NCBI RefSeq assembly: GCF_027364955.1 | Contig: NZ_DAHXOI010000002.1 | Span: 1-64,000 of the forward strand | Source: Ferrimicrobium sp. | Lineage (GTDB): Bacteria > Actinomycetota > Acidimicrobiia > Acidimicrobiales > Acidimicrobiaceae | Direction of reading: 5' to 3' | DNA length: 64,000 nt | Shown: one piece after another, positions 17,771 to 25,981 of the stretch | How positions within the stretch are numbered: position 1 is the first letter of the stretch | Layout: each line of letters opens with the position of its first letter | The notes under the pieces: model-generated | What the model saw: only the letters and a program-made list of their open reading frames with translations | What the model was told of the DNA's origin: nothing | Database searches by the model: none | Translations under genes and position numbers: made by a program

Positions 17771-18823
17771 TTAGCCTGCTTGGCTCAAGATCCATCCAGT
17801 TAGCGTCTCCAACGTCGACGCTAACGCTGACTTGGCCAATCGTTCATGTCCACTGTGCGCCAGGAGCGGTTCCCCTGGTCCATAGTTCACCGAAGGAAGG
17901 CCGAGGGATGCGAGAAAACTCACATCTGTCCAACCAAGTTTCGCTTTGGGCTGGCCAGCAGCATCGATCAGCCCCTCAAAGCCACTAGATACGGGCCTGG
18001 CTCCGTCCGCGCCATCCTCAAGGATAACGATATCGTTCTCACCGAGCACCGGCTTGAACCACGCGAGGAGTCGTGCCTGGGCCTCGGCAGTGGTGAGATC
18101 CGGCGCAAAACGGTAGTTGAACCATACTTTTGCCTCATCGGGCACCACGTTGTTGGCGACGAAACTCTCCACACGTACTGGTGATAATGACTCTTGGAAG
18201 CTCACTCCGGCAAGGACAGGACTCCGTCGTTCAAACTCCTGTGCCCGGTCCAGAACCACTCCCAGACGGTCAATCGCGTTCTGACCCATCCACGGTCGAG
18301 AGGTGTGTGCACGCGCACCCATCAGCTCAAAACGCATTCTCAGAGTGCCTTGGCATCCAAGTTCCACGACTCCATCGGTGGGCTCCAGCAAGACGGCAAG
18401 ATCGTGATCAGCCACCATCGCCTCCCAGGAGGGACCGAGGGAGTGCAGACCGTTCTGGTCGAAGGCCACCTCCTCGCAGGGGTAAAACACCAGCGTCAGC
18501 GCGCCGGCATACTCCTGATCAGCAAGGGCTAGCATCACCGCCAAACCACCCTTCATATCACAGGAACCCAGGCCGTAGAACGCCTCGTCGTCCTCATCAA
18601 TCCGCGGATCGCCAGGGACAGTGTCGAGATGTCCACAGAGAAGGATCCTCGCCCCGACCCTCCCATCGCGATGAGCGATGATCGTGTCACCGACCCGATC
18701 CAGTCGCCAGTTTGCCTTACTACTCAGCTGCGCCGCCACGTAATCGGCGATCGCCTTCTCCTCCCCCGAGACCGAGGGGATTGCCAGCAGGTCTCGAGCG
18801 TACGTGATCAGGAGGTCACTCAC
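17771..18823 (-). CDS. dapE: Succinyl-diaminopimelate desuccinylase
   Basis: It hydrolyses N-succinyl-LL-diaminopimelate to LL-DAP and succinate, using two zinc ions (M20 peptidase family). The 350 residues carry the metal-site motifs CGHLDTVPGD near 63, GLGSCDMKGG near 85-94 and FYPCEEVAF with the catalytic Glu near 113. The dimerisation domain and GHERLA metal ligand follow. It overlaps dapD by 4 bp and follows dapC-dapD, making the pathway assignment within the broad M20 family firm. Confidence 0.93.
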   Translation of the reverse strand: MSDLLITYARDLLAIPSVSGEEKAIADYVAAQLSSKANWRLDRVGDTIIAHRDGRVGARILLCGHLDTVPGDPRIDEDDEAFYGLGSCDMKGGLAVMLALADQEYAGALTLVFYPCEEVAFDQNGLHSLGPSWEAMVADHDLAVLLEPTDGVVELGCQGTLRMRFELMGARAHTSRPWMGQNAIDRLGVVLDRAQEFERRSPVLAGVSFQESLSPVRVESFVANNVVPDEAKVWFNYRFAPDLTTAEAQARLLAWFKPVLGENDIVILEDGADGARPVSSGFEGLIDAAGQPKAKLGWTDVSFLASLGLPSVNYGPGEPLLAHSGHERLAKSALASTLETLTGWILSQAG

Positions 18824-19644
18824 AGACCCGCACCGTGATCTCGCAGAATCGCGTTGAGTTCTGTCTTCTCGTGACGCCGCCCGGGGTCAAGCCGAGAAAT
18901 GATCAGAATGCAGCTCATGCCGAAGGTCGCTCCCGCACTCTCACGCAGTCTCGTCCCTGTCACCGCAACCGACCACGGGGGAATCACTCCCCGTTCAAGC
19001 TCCTGGCCGGTGGCGAGATCAAAAATCGGGATCGTAGGAGTTACGATTGTCCCAGCGCCAATCACGGCACCCTCCCCCACGCGCGCACCCTCCACCACCA
19101 TGGCACGAGAGCCCACAAAGGCATCATCACCGACAATGACCGGTATCGCTTGAGGGGGTTCAAGCACGCCACCGATGCCGACCCCCCCTGATAAGTGGAC
19201 ACGTTCGCCAATCTGGGCACAGGAGCCGACAGTAGCCCATGTGTCTACCATCGTCTCAGCTCCAACCCAAGCACCGATATTGACATAGCTCGGCATGAGG
19301 GTGACCCCTGGGCCGAGGTAGGATCCAAAGCGCGCCGAAGCCCCGGGGACGACACGCACACCTGCTTTGGCGTAATCGCGCTTCAGCGGCAGTCGATCCA
19401 CAAACTCAAAAGGGCCAACCGTATGCGTCGATAGTCCACGCAGGCGGAAGGAGAGCAGGATCGCCTTCTTCAGCCACTCGTGAACGATGACCGTCCCAGT
19501 GGACTCGTCGAACTCTGCAACACGTAACCTGCCTTGGTCGAGTTCGGTAAGTACTTCAAACACCTGTCGCCTGGCATGCACGTCATCGGGTGACAGAGAG
19601 TTACGCCGCTCATAGAGCGTCTCGATCTCAGCAGAAACAACCAT
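18820..19644 (-). CDS. dapD: Tetrahydrodipicolinate N-succinyltransferase, E. coli type
   Basis: It transfers succinyl from succinyl-CoA to tetrahydrodipicolinate. The 274 residues match the proteobacterial DapD form closely along their length: an N-terminal helical domain with HEWLKKAILLSFRL, then a left-handed beta-helix with LMPSYVNIGAWV, MVDTWATVGSCAQIG and VHLSGGVGIGGVLEP. Most Actinobacteria carry a different, longer DapD (mycobacterial type, about 317 residues), so this form is noteworthy. It sits 20 bp after dapC and overlaps dapE by 4 bp. Confidence 0.95.
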   Translation of the reverse strand: MVVSAEIETLYERRNSLSPDDVHARRQVFEVLTELDQGRLRVAEFDESTGTVIVHEWLKKAILLSFRLRGLSTHTVGPFEFVDRLPLKRDYAKAGVRVVPGASARFGSYLGPGVTLMPSYVNIGAWVGAETMVDTWATVGSCAQIGERVHLSGGVGIGGVLEPPQAIPVIVGDDAFVGSRAMVVEGARVGEGAVIGAGTIVTPTIPIFDLATGQELERGVIPPWSVAVTGTRLRESAGATFGMSCILIISRLDPGRRHEKTELNAILRDHGAGL

Positions 19645-19664
19645 ACCGGTCTAACCTACCCGGG

Positions 19665-20768
19665 TCACCCGAGCCGCGACGCTAATGTCTCCATCTGTTT
19701 GGTAGATATCGTCATGGAGACGCGTAGAAAACGAGCATCACCATAGTCGGCACCCGGCGCCGTGACCAATCCAAACTTTCTGGCCAGCATCACACCGAGT
19801 GTTGCTCCATCTTGATTGAACTCCTCAGGCGCGCGTACCCAAAGATAGATCCCGCCTTCGGGAAGCCGCACCGGAACACCAAGCAGGTTTTCCAGCCAGC
19901 CAGAGAGCAAACGAAGCCGTTCTGCGTACCGACGACGCTGCTCCACGACATGCTCTCGATCACCCAGGACTCCAGCCGCGACCGCCTGTACCGGACCTGG
20001 AGGCATGAATCCAAGTTCGCGTCTCGCAAAGGCGATCTCCTGGACGAGATCGCCATCACCAGCGTACATACCGATGCGAAGCCCAGCAAGATTTGAACGC
20101 TTTGACAACGAATAGAGCGCGAGGTGTCCCGAAGAGCCGAATCCGAGCAACGACTCAGGTTCGCGAGTCCAACCGAAATCGTGATAACACTCGTCGGAGG
20201 CGATGATCACACCATGTCGCTCTCCAAAGCGCGCCACCGGGGCAAGACTCTCGATCATCCCGGTCGGATTGTTTGGCGAATTGACCCAGAGCAGCAATGC
20301 CCGTCTTGCGACCTCCTCCGGAATCGCATCGAGATCCAGCGTTCCGTCCGTCTTCGCCGGCACACGGTAGGCCTCGAGTCCCGCCCACTTGGCACCCACC
20401 GCATAACTCGGATAGGCGATCGGTGGGATCAGTACGACGTCACGATCTGGGCGCCCCCTGGCGAGGAGCAGCGGCAAGGAGGAGATAAATTCCTTCGATC
20501 CGATCGTAGCGCCCACTTGATGGGCGTCGAGATCCACGCCGACTTCACTGGTCAGCCAGCCCAAGACCGCCTCTTTGAATGCAGTCGACCCATCAGATCG
20601 CGGATAGTGTCGCTCGGTTCCTGAAGAAGCGAGCAGTCGCGGAACGACCGCCGGCGGAGGATCGACGGGTGAACCAACGGCAGCGTCGACCACCTCAAGC
20701 CCACTCTCGTAGGCGATCTCGCGTAGCATCGCGACTGTCGGACTCCCAGTTGTTGCAAACTCCTTCAC
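19665..20768 (-). CDS. dapC: N-succinyldiaminopimelate aminotransferase
   Basis: A class I/II PLP aminotransferase; in this context it makes N-succinyl-LL-DAP from N-succinyl-2-amino-6-oxopimelate with glutamate as donor. The 367 residues show LLWVNSPNNPTG near 160, SDECYHDF near 193, and the PLP lysine in LYSLSKRSNLAGLR near 220. The sequence type is the DapC form found in Actinobacteria. It is the first gene of dapC-dapD-dapE and lies 55 bp downstream of hflX on the same strand. Confidence 0.92.
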   Translation of the reverse strand: MKEFATTGSPTVAMLREIAYESGLEVVDAAVGSPVDPPPAVVPRLLASSGTERHYPRSDGSTAFKEAVLGWLTSEVGVDLDAHQVGATIGSKEFISSLPLLLARGRPDRDVVLIPPIAYPSYAVGAKWAGLEAYRVPAKTDGTLDLDAIPEEVARRALLLWVNSPNNPTGMIESLAPVARFGERHGVIIASDECYHDFGWTREPESLLGFGSSGHLALYSLSKRSNLAGLRIGMYAGDGDLVQEIAFARRELGFMPPGPVQAVAAGVLGDREHVVEQRRRYAERLRLLSGWLENLLGVPVRLPEGGIYLWVRAPEEFNQDGATLGVMLARKFGLVTAPGADYGDARFLRVSMTISTKQMETLASRLG

Positions 20769-20823
20769 GGCCCCACCTTAACCGTCACCACACACAAATG
20801 TCTCTCCAAGACCTCATTGAATC

Positions 20824-22146
20824 TCACCATTGGCCGTCCGAATCGTTGGCAGCCTCTTTCCGAAGGCCGTCAATGGCACCATCACTGGCACCACCATCGG
20901 CACCATCAATATGACGGTGCAGGAGTGCACGTGCTGCATCATCAGCTCGCACCTTCAGCTCGACATAGCCATCGAGACTCTCCTCCGAAAGCACCTCAGC
21001 CTCTCGATGGATCTCTGCAAGAATGTCACCCCGATCAAAGGGGACGCGAAAGATCTCGACCCGGTTCAGCGCCCGCAGACGGTCTCCAATCACCCCGAGC
21101 AGTTCGGCAATGCCCTCTCCAGACGCGACCGAGATGGGAAATCCAGCTGGCAGATCGCTCGTGGCATACCCGAGGTCGATCTTGTTCAACACCACCAGTT
21201 CGGGTACCTGGTTAGCTCCGATCTCGGCCAAGGTCGCCCGCACCTCACGCATCTGGTCCAGTGCGTGCGCACTTGATGCATCAACGACATGGATCAGAAG
21301 GTCAGCCTCTGCCACCGCATCGAGGGTTGATCGGAAGGCTTCGATTAACTGGTGCGGGAGCTTGCGAATGAATCCAACGGTATCGGCGAGGAGGATCGTC
21401 TCTCCCCCTGGAAGCTTCAAACGTCTGGTCCGAGGGTCGAGCGTCGCAAAAAGACGATCTTCGACCACGACATCGGCACCGGTGAGCGCGTTGAGTAGGG
21501 ATGACTTGCCCACGTTGGTGTAGCCAACCAACGCCACCTGTAAGTTACGACCGTAGAGCCGCGACTTGCGTTGCAGCCGCCGCTGTCGTTCAAGTGCCGC
21601 TAACTCACGACGCAGCTGACCGATGCGCTCCTGGATACGTCGACGATCTTCCTCGAGCTTTGTCTCACCAGGACCCCGTGTGCCAATACGCCCCACCTGC
21701 TGAGAGAGGTTCGTTCGTCGACCTACCAACCGAGGTAATCGGTAGCGCAATAACGCCAGCTCGACCTGCGCCTTACCCTCTTGACTCCTCGCATTTTGAG
21801 CGAAAACATCGAGAATCACGGCGGTACGGTCGATGGCTGTCCGGCCTAAAACCTTCTCAAGGTTGCGCTGCTGTCCAGGGGTCAGCTCATCATCAAAGAC
21901 CACCGTATCGACATCGAAGCTCTCGGAAAGCGCTGCTAACTCGTCAACCTTACCTTTGCCGATATAGGTTGCCGGATCGGGCCGTTCGCGAACCTGTATC
22001 TCTCGATGCACCACCAGTGCTCCGGCGGTGTCGACCAGACTGGCGAGCTCGTCGAGCTGGTCGTTGACCATCTGCCGCTCTCGGCCACTCGCCGCCACCC
22101 CGACAAGTAGTATGCGTTCCTGAAAGCTCCGTTCAATGAGAGTCAT
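20824..22146 (-). CDS. hflX: Ribosome-associated GTPase HflX
   Basis: HflX is a GTPase that splits stalled or heat-damaged ribosomes. From the ATG at 22146 it has 440 residues: an N-terminal HflX domain with RPDPATYIGKGKV, the glycine-rich segment GRIGTRGPGETKLE, then the G domain with VGYTNVGKSSLLN, LADTVGFIRKLPH and NKID. The ATG overlaps the dapF stop as ATGA, so translation is coupled to the upstream fusion gene. The C-terminal tail is a DGADGGASDGAIDG run encoded by imperfect 12-15-bp repeats. The order miaA-dapF-hflX matches mycobacteria. Confidence 0.95.
   Translation of the reverse strand: MTLIERSFQERILLVGVAASGRERQMVNDQLDELASLVDTAGALVVHREIQVRERPDPATYIGKGKVDELAALSESFDVDTVVFDDELTPGQQRNLEKVLGRTAIDRTAVILDVFAQNARSQEGKAQVELALLRYRLPRLVGRRTNLSQQVGRIGTRGPGETKLEEDRRRIQERIGQLRRELAALERQRRLQRKSRLYGRNLQVALVGYTNVGKSSLLNALTGADVVVEDRLFATLDPRTRRLKLPGGETILLADTVGFIRKLPHQLIEAFRSTLDAVAEADLLIHVVDASSAHALDQMREVRATLAEIGANQVPELVVLNKIDLGYATSDLPAGFPISVASGEGIAELLGVIGDRLRALNRVEIFRVPFDRGDILAEIHREAEVLSEESLDGYVELKVRADDAARALLHRHIDGADGGASDGAIDGLRKEAANDSDGQW
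20874..20912. repeat. Imperfect short repeats in the hflX 3' end
   Basis: TGGCACCATC-like units recur at 12-15 bp spacing and encode a Gly/Asp/Ala-rich tail of HflX. The reading frame is kept. Confidence 0.55.
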
Positions 22147-24263
22147 GAGGAGAACAACCACCGAGCCGGGGTAATATCAGCGATCAGCAGTGACGGGCCC
22201 CGCAGCCACACCTCCGGGTCGGCCTGACCGGCACCGGCTGGCTCGTCGAGATCGGCAGCTGCGCGCAATCGTGCCGGCGCACCATGCTCGTCGCCGTTAT
22301 CGGTGGCGAGTGCGTTCGTCGATGACGACCCAAAGTGGACGGCAAGCTCACCTCCCGGGTTCTCAACGACCGCCCGCTCTCGAATCCATCCAAGATGGCG
22401 AGCCACCCAGGCGGCCGCCACCGAACCAGTTCCACACGCCATCGTCGGTCCGACACCACGCTCAAAAACCCTCATCACGCAGCCGTCCTCACTGCGCACA
22501 ATCCACTCCACGTTGATACCATCGGTCGCAAGCGCAAGCCCCTGATACTTGGCGCCTTCGGCGGCGATATCGAGGCCCTCGAGCTCGGCGAGTCCACCCA
22601 TCACGATCACCCGATGAGGGTTCCCAACATCGACAAGAAAGCTCCCGTCAGGCTCGATAGTCATCTCCACCACACCCATGGTCGTCTCGCCAAGCCATGC
22701 CCAGTTACCCTGCTCGACAAGACGATAGTGGCGAAGCCCTGCGTCGGTCATGATCGAGAGTGCGGGTCCCAATCCATGTCGTTCCACAAGGTAATGACCG
22801 AGACAGCGCAGGCCATTCCCACTCATCTCAGCGCGCGATCCATCTTGGTTATAGAGGTGCATCCTTGGCTGAGCCCCTTTAGCTACCTCAACGAGGATCA
22901 GTCCGTCGGCACCCACCCCATGGCTTCGATCGAGCAACGCCGAGATCATGACGCTATCAGGGAGCTGACTCGGCATCTCCCCAATCAGAAAGTCATTACC
23001 TGCTCCTGTATATTTCACTACTTGCAACTCGCCATCTCTCCTCTCTACAATCTGTGGCCGGAACACCCCTCGGAGTGTTTCCCCCTCCCCAATGCTGTTA
23101 TCCTGAGCGCGCGCCGGCTCCACTCGCTGCACATTGCGGCCACCGTATGGCTCTCCTGCCGTTGGGGCGGCACAAGCTGGATCGATCTCCCCCAAACCAT
23201 TCTCGATCCGACTCTCTTCGGCCAATCCCTCTTCTGCAGGACCCTCTTCGACTGGGCCCTCTTCGAACAGCCCAGCAACCCTTCGAGTGCCATCGATTGC
23301 GTCTGGGTTCCAATGTCCGCTCACTATCTGGTCGAGAAGCCGATCAGCCTGGTCTAATCCTTCGTCGATGCTAGAGACCCACACGATCCGAGGATCTCGT
23401 CGGAGCCAACTCAACTGACGCTTGACAAGGCGGCGGGTTCGTCGCGCGATGAGCTCAATCGCCTCATCAAGGGAGGACTTGCCTGCGAGGTAGTCGCCGA
23501 GCTCGGTGACACCGATCGCGACACGCGCTGTTCGTGATGGGTCCATGGCGAGCACCCGTGCTATCTCATCAACCCATCCACGGGCGATCTGTTGCTCGAT
23601 GCGCAGCGAGATTCGGCAGGCAAGCACCTCTGGTTCAAGCGCGAGTCCAATCTGTGGGTAGCGTTGAGGACCGTCGACACCCAACCGGTCACCAGCTACC
23701 GACTCAGCTCCGCCGCTGGCGAGCGCTACCTCGAGCGCTCGCAGGAGACGCCGACGATTACGGGGGTCGACCAACTCCCCAGCTCGTGGGTCGAGTTGGG
23801 CGAGAAGATGATAGGCAGATTGGTCGTCAGCGTCGTCACGTAGACGAGTCTCCAACCAACCCCGCAGGCCAGGGGCCCCTTTGGGCGGGGTGAAACCATT
23901 CACTACCGCGCGGATCCAGAGTGCCGTTCCTCCCACAAACAGGGGTCGTTGGCCCGCTTCGCTGAGTCGACACAGTTCACGATCAAGGTCCTGAAGGAAC
24001 TGACCGAGCGAGTACTCCTTATCAACAGGCACATGCGCTACACATCGATAGCCGAGTTCCGCGATGGCCGTCGGTTCCGGCATCGCCGTGGTGATGGGTA
24101 GAGCCTCATAGACCGTCAGCGCATCCACAGCGATCGGCACAAGATCACGCCGTCTATGGGCAAGCGTATGGGCAAACTCGGTCTTGCCCGACGCCGTCGG
24201 CCCTACGACCGCCACACCCGTTAACTTTCGCGTTCGTCCTCCCTCACCAGCCCAATCGATCAT
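22143..24263 (-). CDS. miaA-dapF: Fused tRNA dimethylallyltransferase (MiaA) - diaminopimelate epimerase (DapF)
   Basis: One open frame of 706 codons covers both enzymes. Residues about 15-325 are MiaA: P-loop VVGPTASGKTEFA, FVGGTALW, and the C-terminal IGVTELGDYLAG / RRTRRLVKRQLSWLRRDPRI block. MiaA adds a dimethylallyl group to A37 of tRNA. The usual DSMQVYRG and GTAKP segments are degenerate here (VDALTVYEAL, TTAMP). Residues about 326-412 are a Glu/Gly/Pro-rich linker with EEGPx repeats. Residues about 413-706 are DapF (LL- to meso-DAP): YTGAGNDF, HGVGADGLILV, VDVGNPH, and ERGVG with ACGTGSVAAAW. The first catalytic Cys (normally in EMCGNG) is Ser (EMSGNG, codon AGT at 22823-22821). An in-frame TTG at 23027 with GGAG 10 bp upstream could also start a separate DapF of about 294 residues. 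Confidence 0.88.
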   Translation of the reverse strand: MIDWAGEGGRTRKLTGVAVVGPTASGKTEFAHTLAHRRRDLVPIAVDALTVYEALPITTAMPEPTAIAELGYRCVAHVPVDKEYSLGQFLQDLDRELCRLSEAGQRPLFVGGTALWIRAVVNGFTPPKGAPGLRGWLETRLRDDADDQSAYHLLAQLDPRAGELVDPRNRRRLLRALEVALASGGAESVAGDRLGVDGPQRYPQIGLALEPEVLACRISLRIEQQIARGWVDEIARVLAMDPSRTARVAIGVTELGDYLAGKSSLDEAIELIARRTRRLVKRQLSWLRRDPRIVWVSSIDEGLDQADRLLDQIVSGHWNPDAIDGTRRVAGLFEEGPVEEGPAEEGLAEESRIENGLGEIDPACAAPTAGEPYGGRNVQRVEPARAQDNSIGEGETLRGVFRPQIVERRDGELQVVKYTGAGNDFLIGEMPSQLPDSVMISALLDRSHGVGADGLILVEVAKGAQPRMHLYNQDGSRAEMSGNGLRCLGHYLVERHGLGPALSIMTDAGLRHYRLVEQGNWAWLGETTMGVVEMTIEPDGSFLVDVGNPHRVIVMGGLAELEGLDIAAEGAKYQGLALATDGINVEWIVRSEDGCVMRVFERGVGPTMACGTGSVAAAWVARHLGWIRERAVVENPGGELAVHFGSSSTNALATDNGDEHGAPARLRAAADLDEPAGAGQADPEVWLRGPSLLIADITPARWLFSS
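23197..23271. repeat. 15-bp in-frame repeats in the MiaA-DapF linker
   Basis: Units such as CCCTCTTCGACTGGG repeat at 15-bp spacing (clearest copies 23227-23271, decayed copies before). They encode EEGPV, EEGPA, EEGLA, EESRI, ENGLG. The period keeps the frame. Confidence 0.8.
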
Positions 24264-24354
24264 GCACCTACCCCGTCCAGCCTAGCCACTAGGATGGAGG
24301 CAACGACGAAGACCCGATCCCGTAGCTCAATCCGTGCATCCCATCCGCTGCAAT

Positions 24355-24402
24355 GGTGCATTGATACCAAGGTGTGTTGATACCAAGGTGCATTGACACC
24401 AA
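24355..24402. repeat. Three-copy 16-bp tandem repeat upstream of aldehyde dehydrogenase
   Basis: GGTGCATTGATACCAA, GGTGTGTTGATACCAA and GGTGCATTGACACCAA follow one another. The array ends about 40 bp before the start codon at 24443, so it lies in the leader or promoter of the ALDH operon. Confidence 0.85.
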
Positions 24403-24442
24403 GGGGAGAGACTATTGAGATCGCTGGCCCTGGAAGGAATCT

Positions 24443-25981
24443 ATGCAACTCAAGCCCGGAACAAGTTGGGAAGAACTCTACGCGCAGGCAGCTGCGATCG
24501 CCCCACAGGCCTTTACGAAATCAGGGGTAGCAAACTATTGGGGTGGTCAATGGAGGGAGGAAGGTGAGGTTCACCCTGCCACCACCCCCATCGACCAGAC
24601 ACGCATTCACGGCCCCCTTCTCCTCGAGACCCATCAGGCGGCCGCCGCTCTCGATAGCTGCGTCGCCGAGCACTTCCAGTGGATCAAGGTTCCACTAGCC
24701 GAGCGCAAGGCCCGGACAGAACGCGCCATCGCCAAGATCGTCCAACATCGCGAGCTCCTCGCACTCCTCCTCACCTGGGAGATCGGAAAACCCTATCGTC
24801 AAGCACTGGTCTCGGTCGATCGGACTACCTCAGGCGTCGAGTGGTATCTCGCTGAGATCGACCGCATGCTTGACGGACGTGGCCCGCTACCTGGCCCAGT
24901 CTCCAACATTGCCTCATGGAACTACCCTTTGTCAGTACTCGCACACGCCCTCTATGTCCAGATGCTCTCGGGCAATGCCGTCATCGCAAAGGCACCAACC
25001 GATGGCGGCGTCGTAGCACTCACGCTTGCCATGTCCTTCGCCATCGAGGAGGGTCTGCCTGTTACTCTCGTCAGTGGCCTAGGCGGTAAGCTCTCTTCTG
25101 TGCTGGTACGCTCACCCGAGATCGGCGCACTCGCCTTCGTCGGTGGGCGAGATACTGGTGGCAAGATCGCCTCTGACCTGGTTCGGACCGACAAGCGCCA
25201 CATGCTTGAGCAGGAAGGACTCAACGCCTGGGGAATCTGGAACTTCTCCCAGTGGGATGTACTCGCCCCAATGATCAAAAAGGGCTTTGAGTACGCCAAG
25301 CAACGATGCACCGCCTATCCTCGCTACGTCATCCAGCGACAGCTCTTTGACGACTTCCTCGCGATGTATATCCCCGTCGTCTCCTCACTTACCGTCGGCC
25401 ACCCACTCGCGGTCGCCGATCCCAACGACCCGATTCCCGATGTGGACTTTGGGCCCGTGATCAACGCCGCCAAGGCGGCCGACCTACGGGCTAACATCGA
25501 TGATGCGATCGATCGTGGAGGCGTGCCCATCTATCGTGGCAAGCTTGATCCAGGGCGCTTCATCGAAGGCCAAGACTTGAGCGCCTACGTGGCTCCCGTC
25601 GCTATTCTTGATCCTCCACGCTCATCACCTCTTTACCATGCCGAGCCATTTGGACCAGTTGATACCTTGGTCATCGTCGACACGACCGCTGAACTCCTCG
25701 CCAAGATGAACGTATCCAACGGCGCCCTCGTCTCATCGATTGCCAGTGACGACCTCGAACTGGCGGGAACTCTCGCCGCGGAGGTCAATGCCTTCAAGGT
25801 GGGCATCAATCAACCCAAGTCTCGAGGGGATAAAGAGGAGCCCTTTGGAGGACGGGGAGCCTCGTGGAAGGGTGCCTTTGTCGGAGGTGAGTATCTGGTG
25901 CAGGCTGTCACCGAGGGGCCACCTGAGTCCCGCCTCTATGGCAACTTCCCGGAGTATCAACGGTATCCTGACCTAACGTGA
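24443..25981 (+). CDS. Aldehyde dehydrogenase family protein
   Basis: An NAD(P)-dependent oxidoreductase of the ALDH superfamily, 512 residues. The nucleotide-binding part has NIASWNYPLSVLAHAL (equivalent to PWNFP) near 155 and SGNAVIAKAPTDGG. The catalytic Cys is in AKQRCTAYPR near 292. The glutamate motif reads LEQEGLNAW instead of the usual LELGGKN, a marked divergence at the oxyanion/cofactor side. GGAAGGA lies 4 bp before the ATG. Its stop overlaps the next gene by 4 bp (GTGA), so it is co-translated with a MenC/NSAR enzyme. The substrate is not known. Confidence 0.82.
   Translation: MQLKPGTSWEELYAQAAAIAPQAFTKSGVANYWGGQWREEGEVHPATTPIDQTRIHGPLLLETHQAAAALDSCVAEHFQWIKVPLAERKARTERAIAKIVQHRELLALLLTWEIGKPYRQALVSVDRTTSGVEWYLAEIDRMLDGRGPLPGPVSNIASWNYPLSVLAHALYVQMLSGNAVIAKAPTDGGVVALTLAMSFAIEEGLPVTLVSGLGGKLSSVLVRSPEIGALAFVGGRDTGGKIASDLVRTDKRHMLEQEGLNAWGIWNFSQWDVLAPMIKKGFEYAKQRCTAYPRYVIQRQLFDDFLAMYIPVVSSLTVGHPLAVADPNDPIPDVDFGPVINAAKAADLRANIDDAIDRGGVPIYRGKLDPGRFIEGQDLSAYVAPVAILDPPRSSPLYHAEPFGPVDTLVIVDTTAELLAKMNVSNGALVSSIASDDLELAGTLAAEVNAFKVGINQPKSRGDKEEPFGGRGASWKGAFVGGEYLVQAVTEGPPESRLYGNFPEYQRYPDLT

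Noticed and set aside
17690-17775. Terminator between the convergent lexA and dapE genes
   Set aside because: The ATCAG/CTGAT pair gives only a 5-bp stem and no T-run follows on either strand.
23197-23271. Frameshift or sequencing error joining miaA and dapF
   Set aside because: The frame stays open through the linker, both domains are in the same frame, and the repeat unit is exactly 15 bp. An error would have to remove a stop without shifting frame, which is less likely, though not excluded without reads.
22335-23357. A 340-codon open frame on the plus strand opposite the DapF half and linker
   Set aside because: It is antisense to conserved DapF motifs and shows no family pattern.
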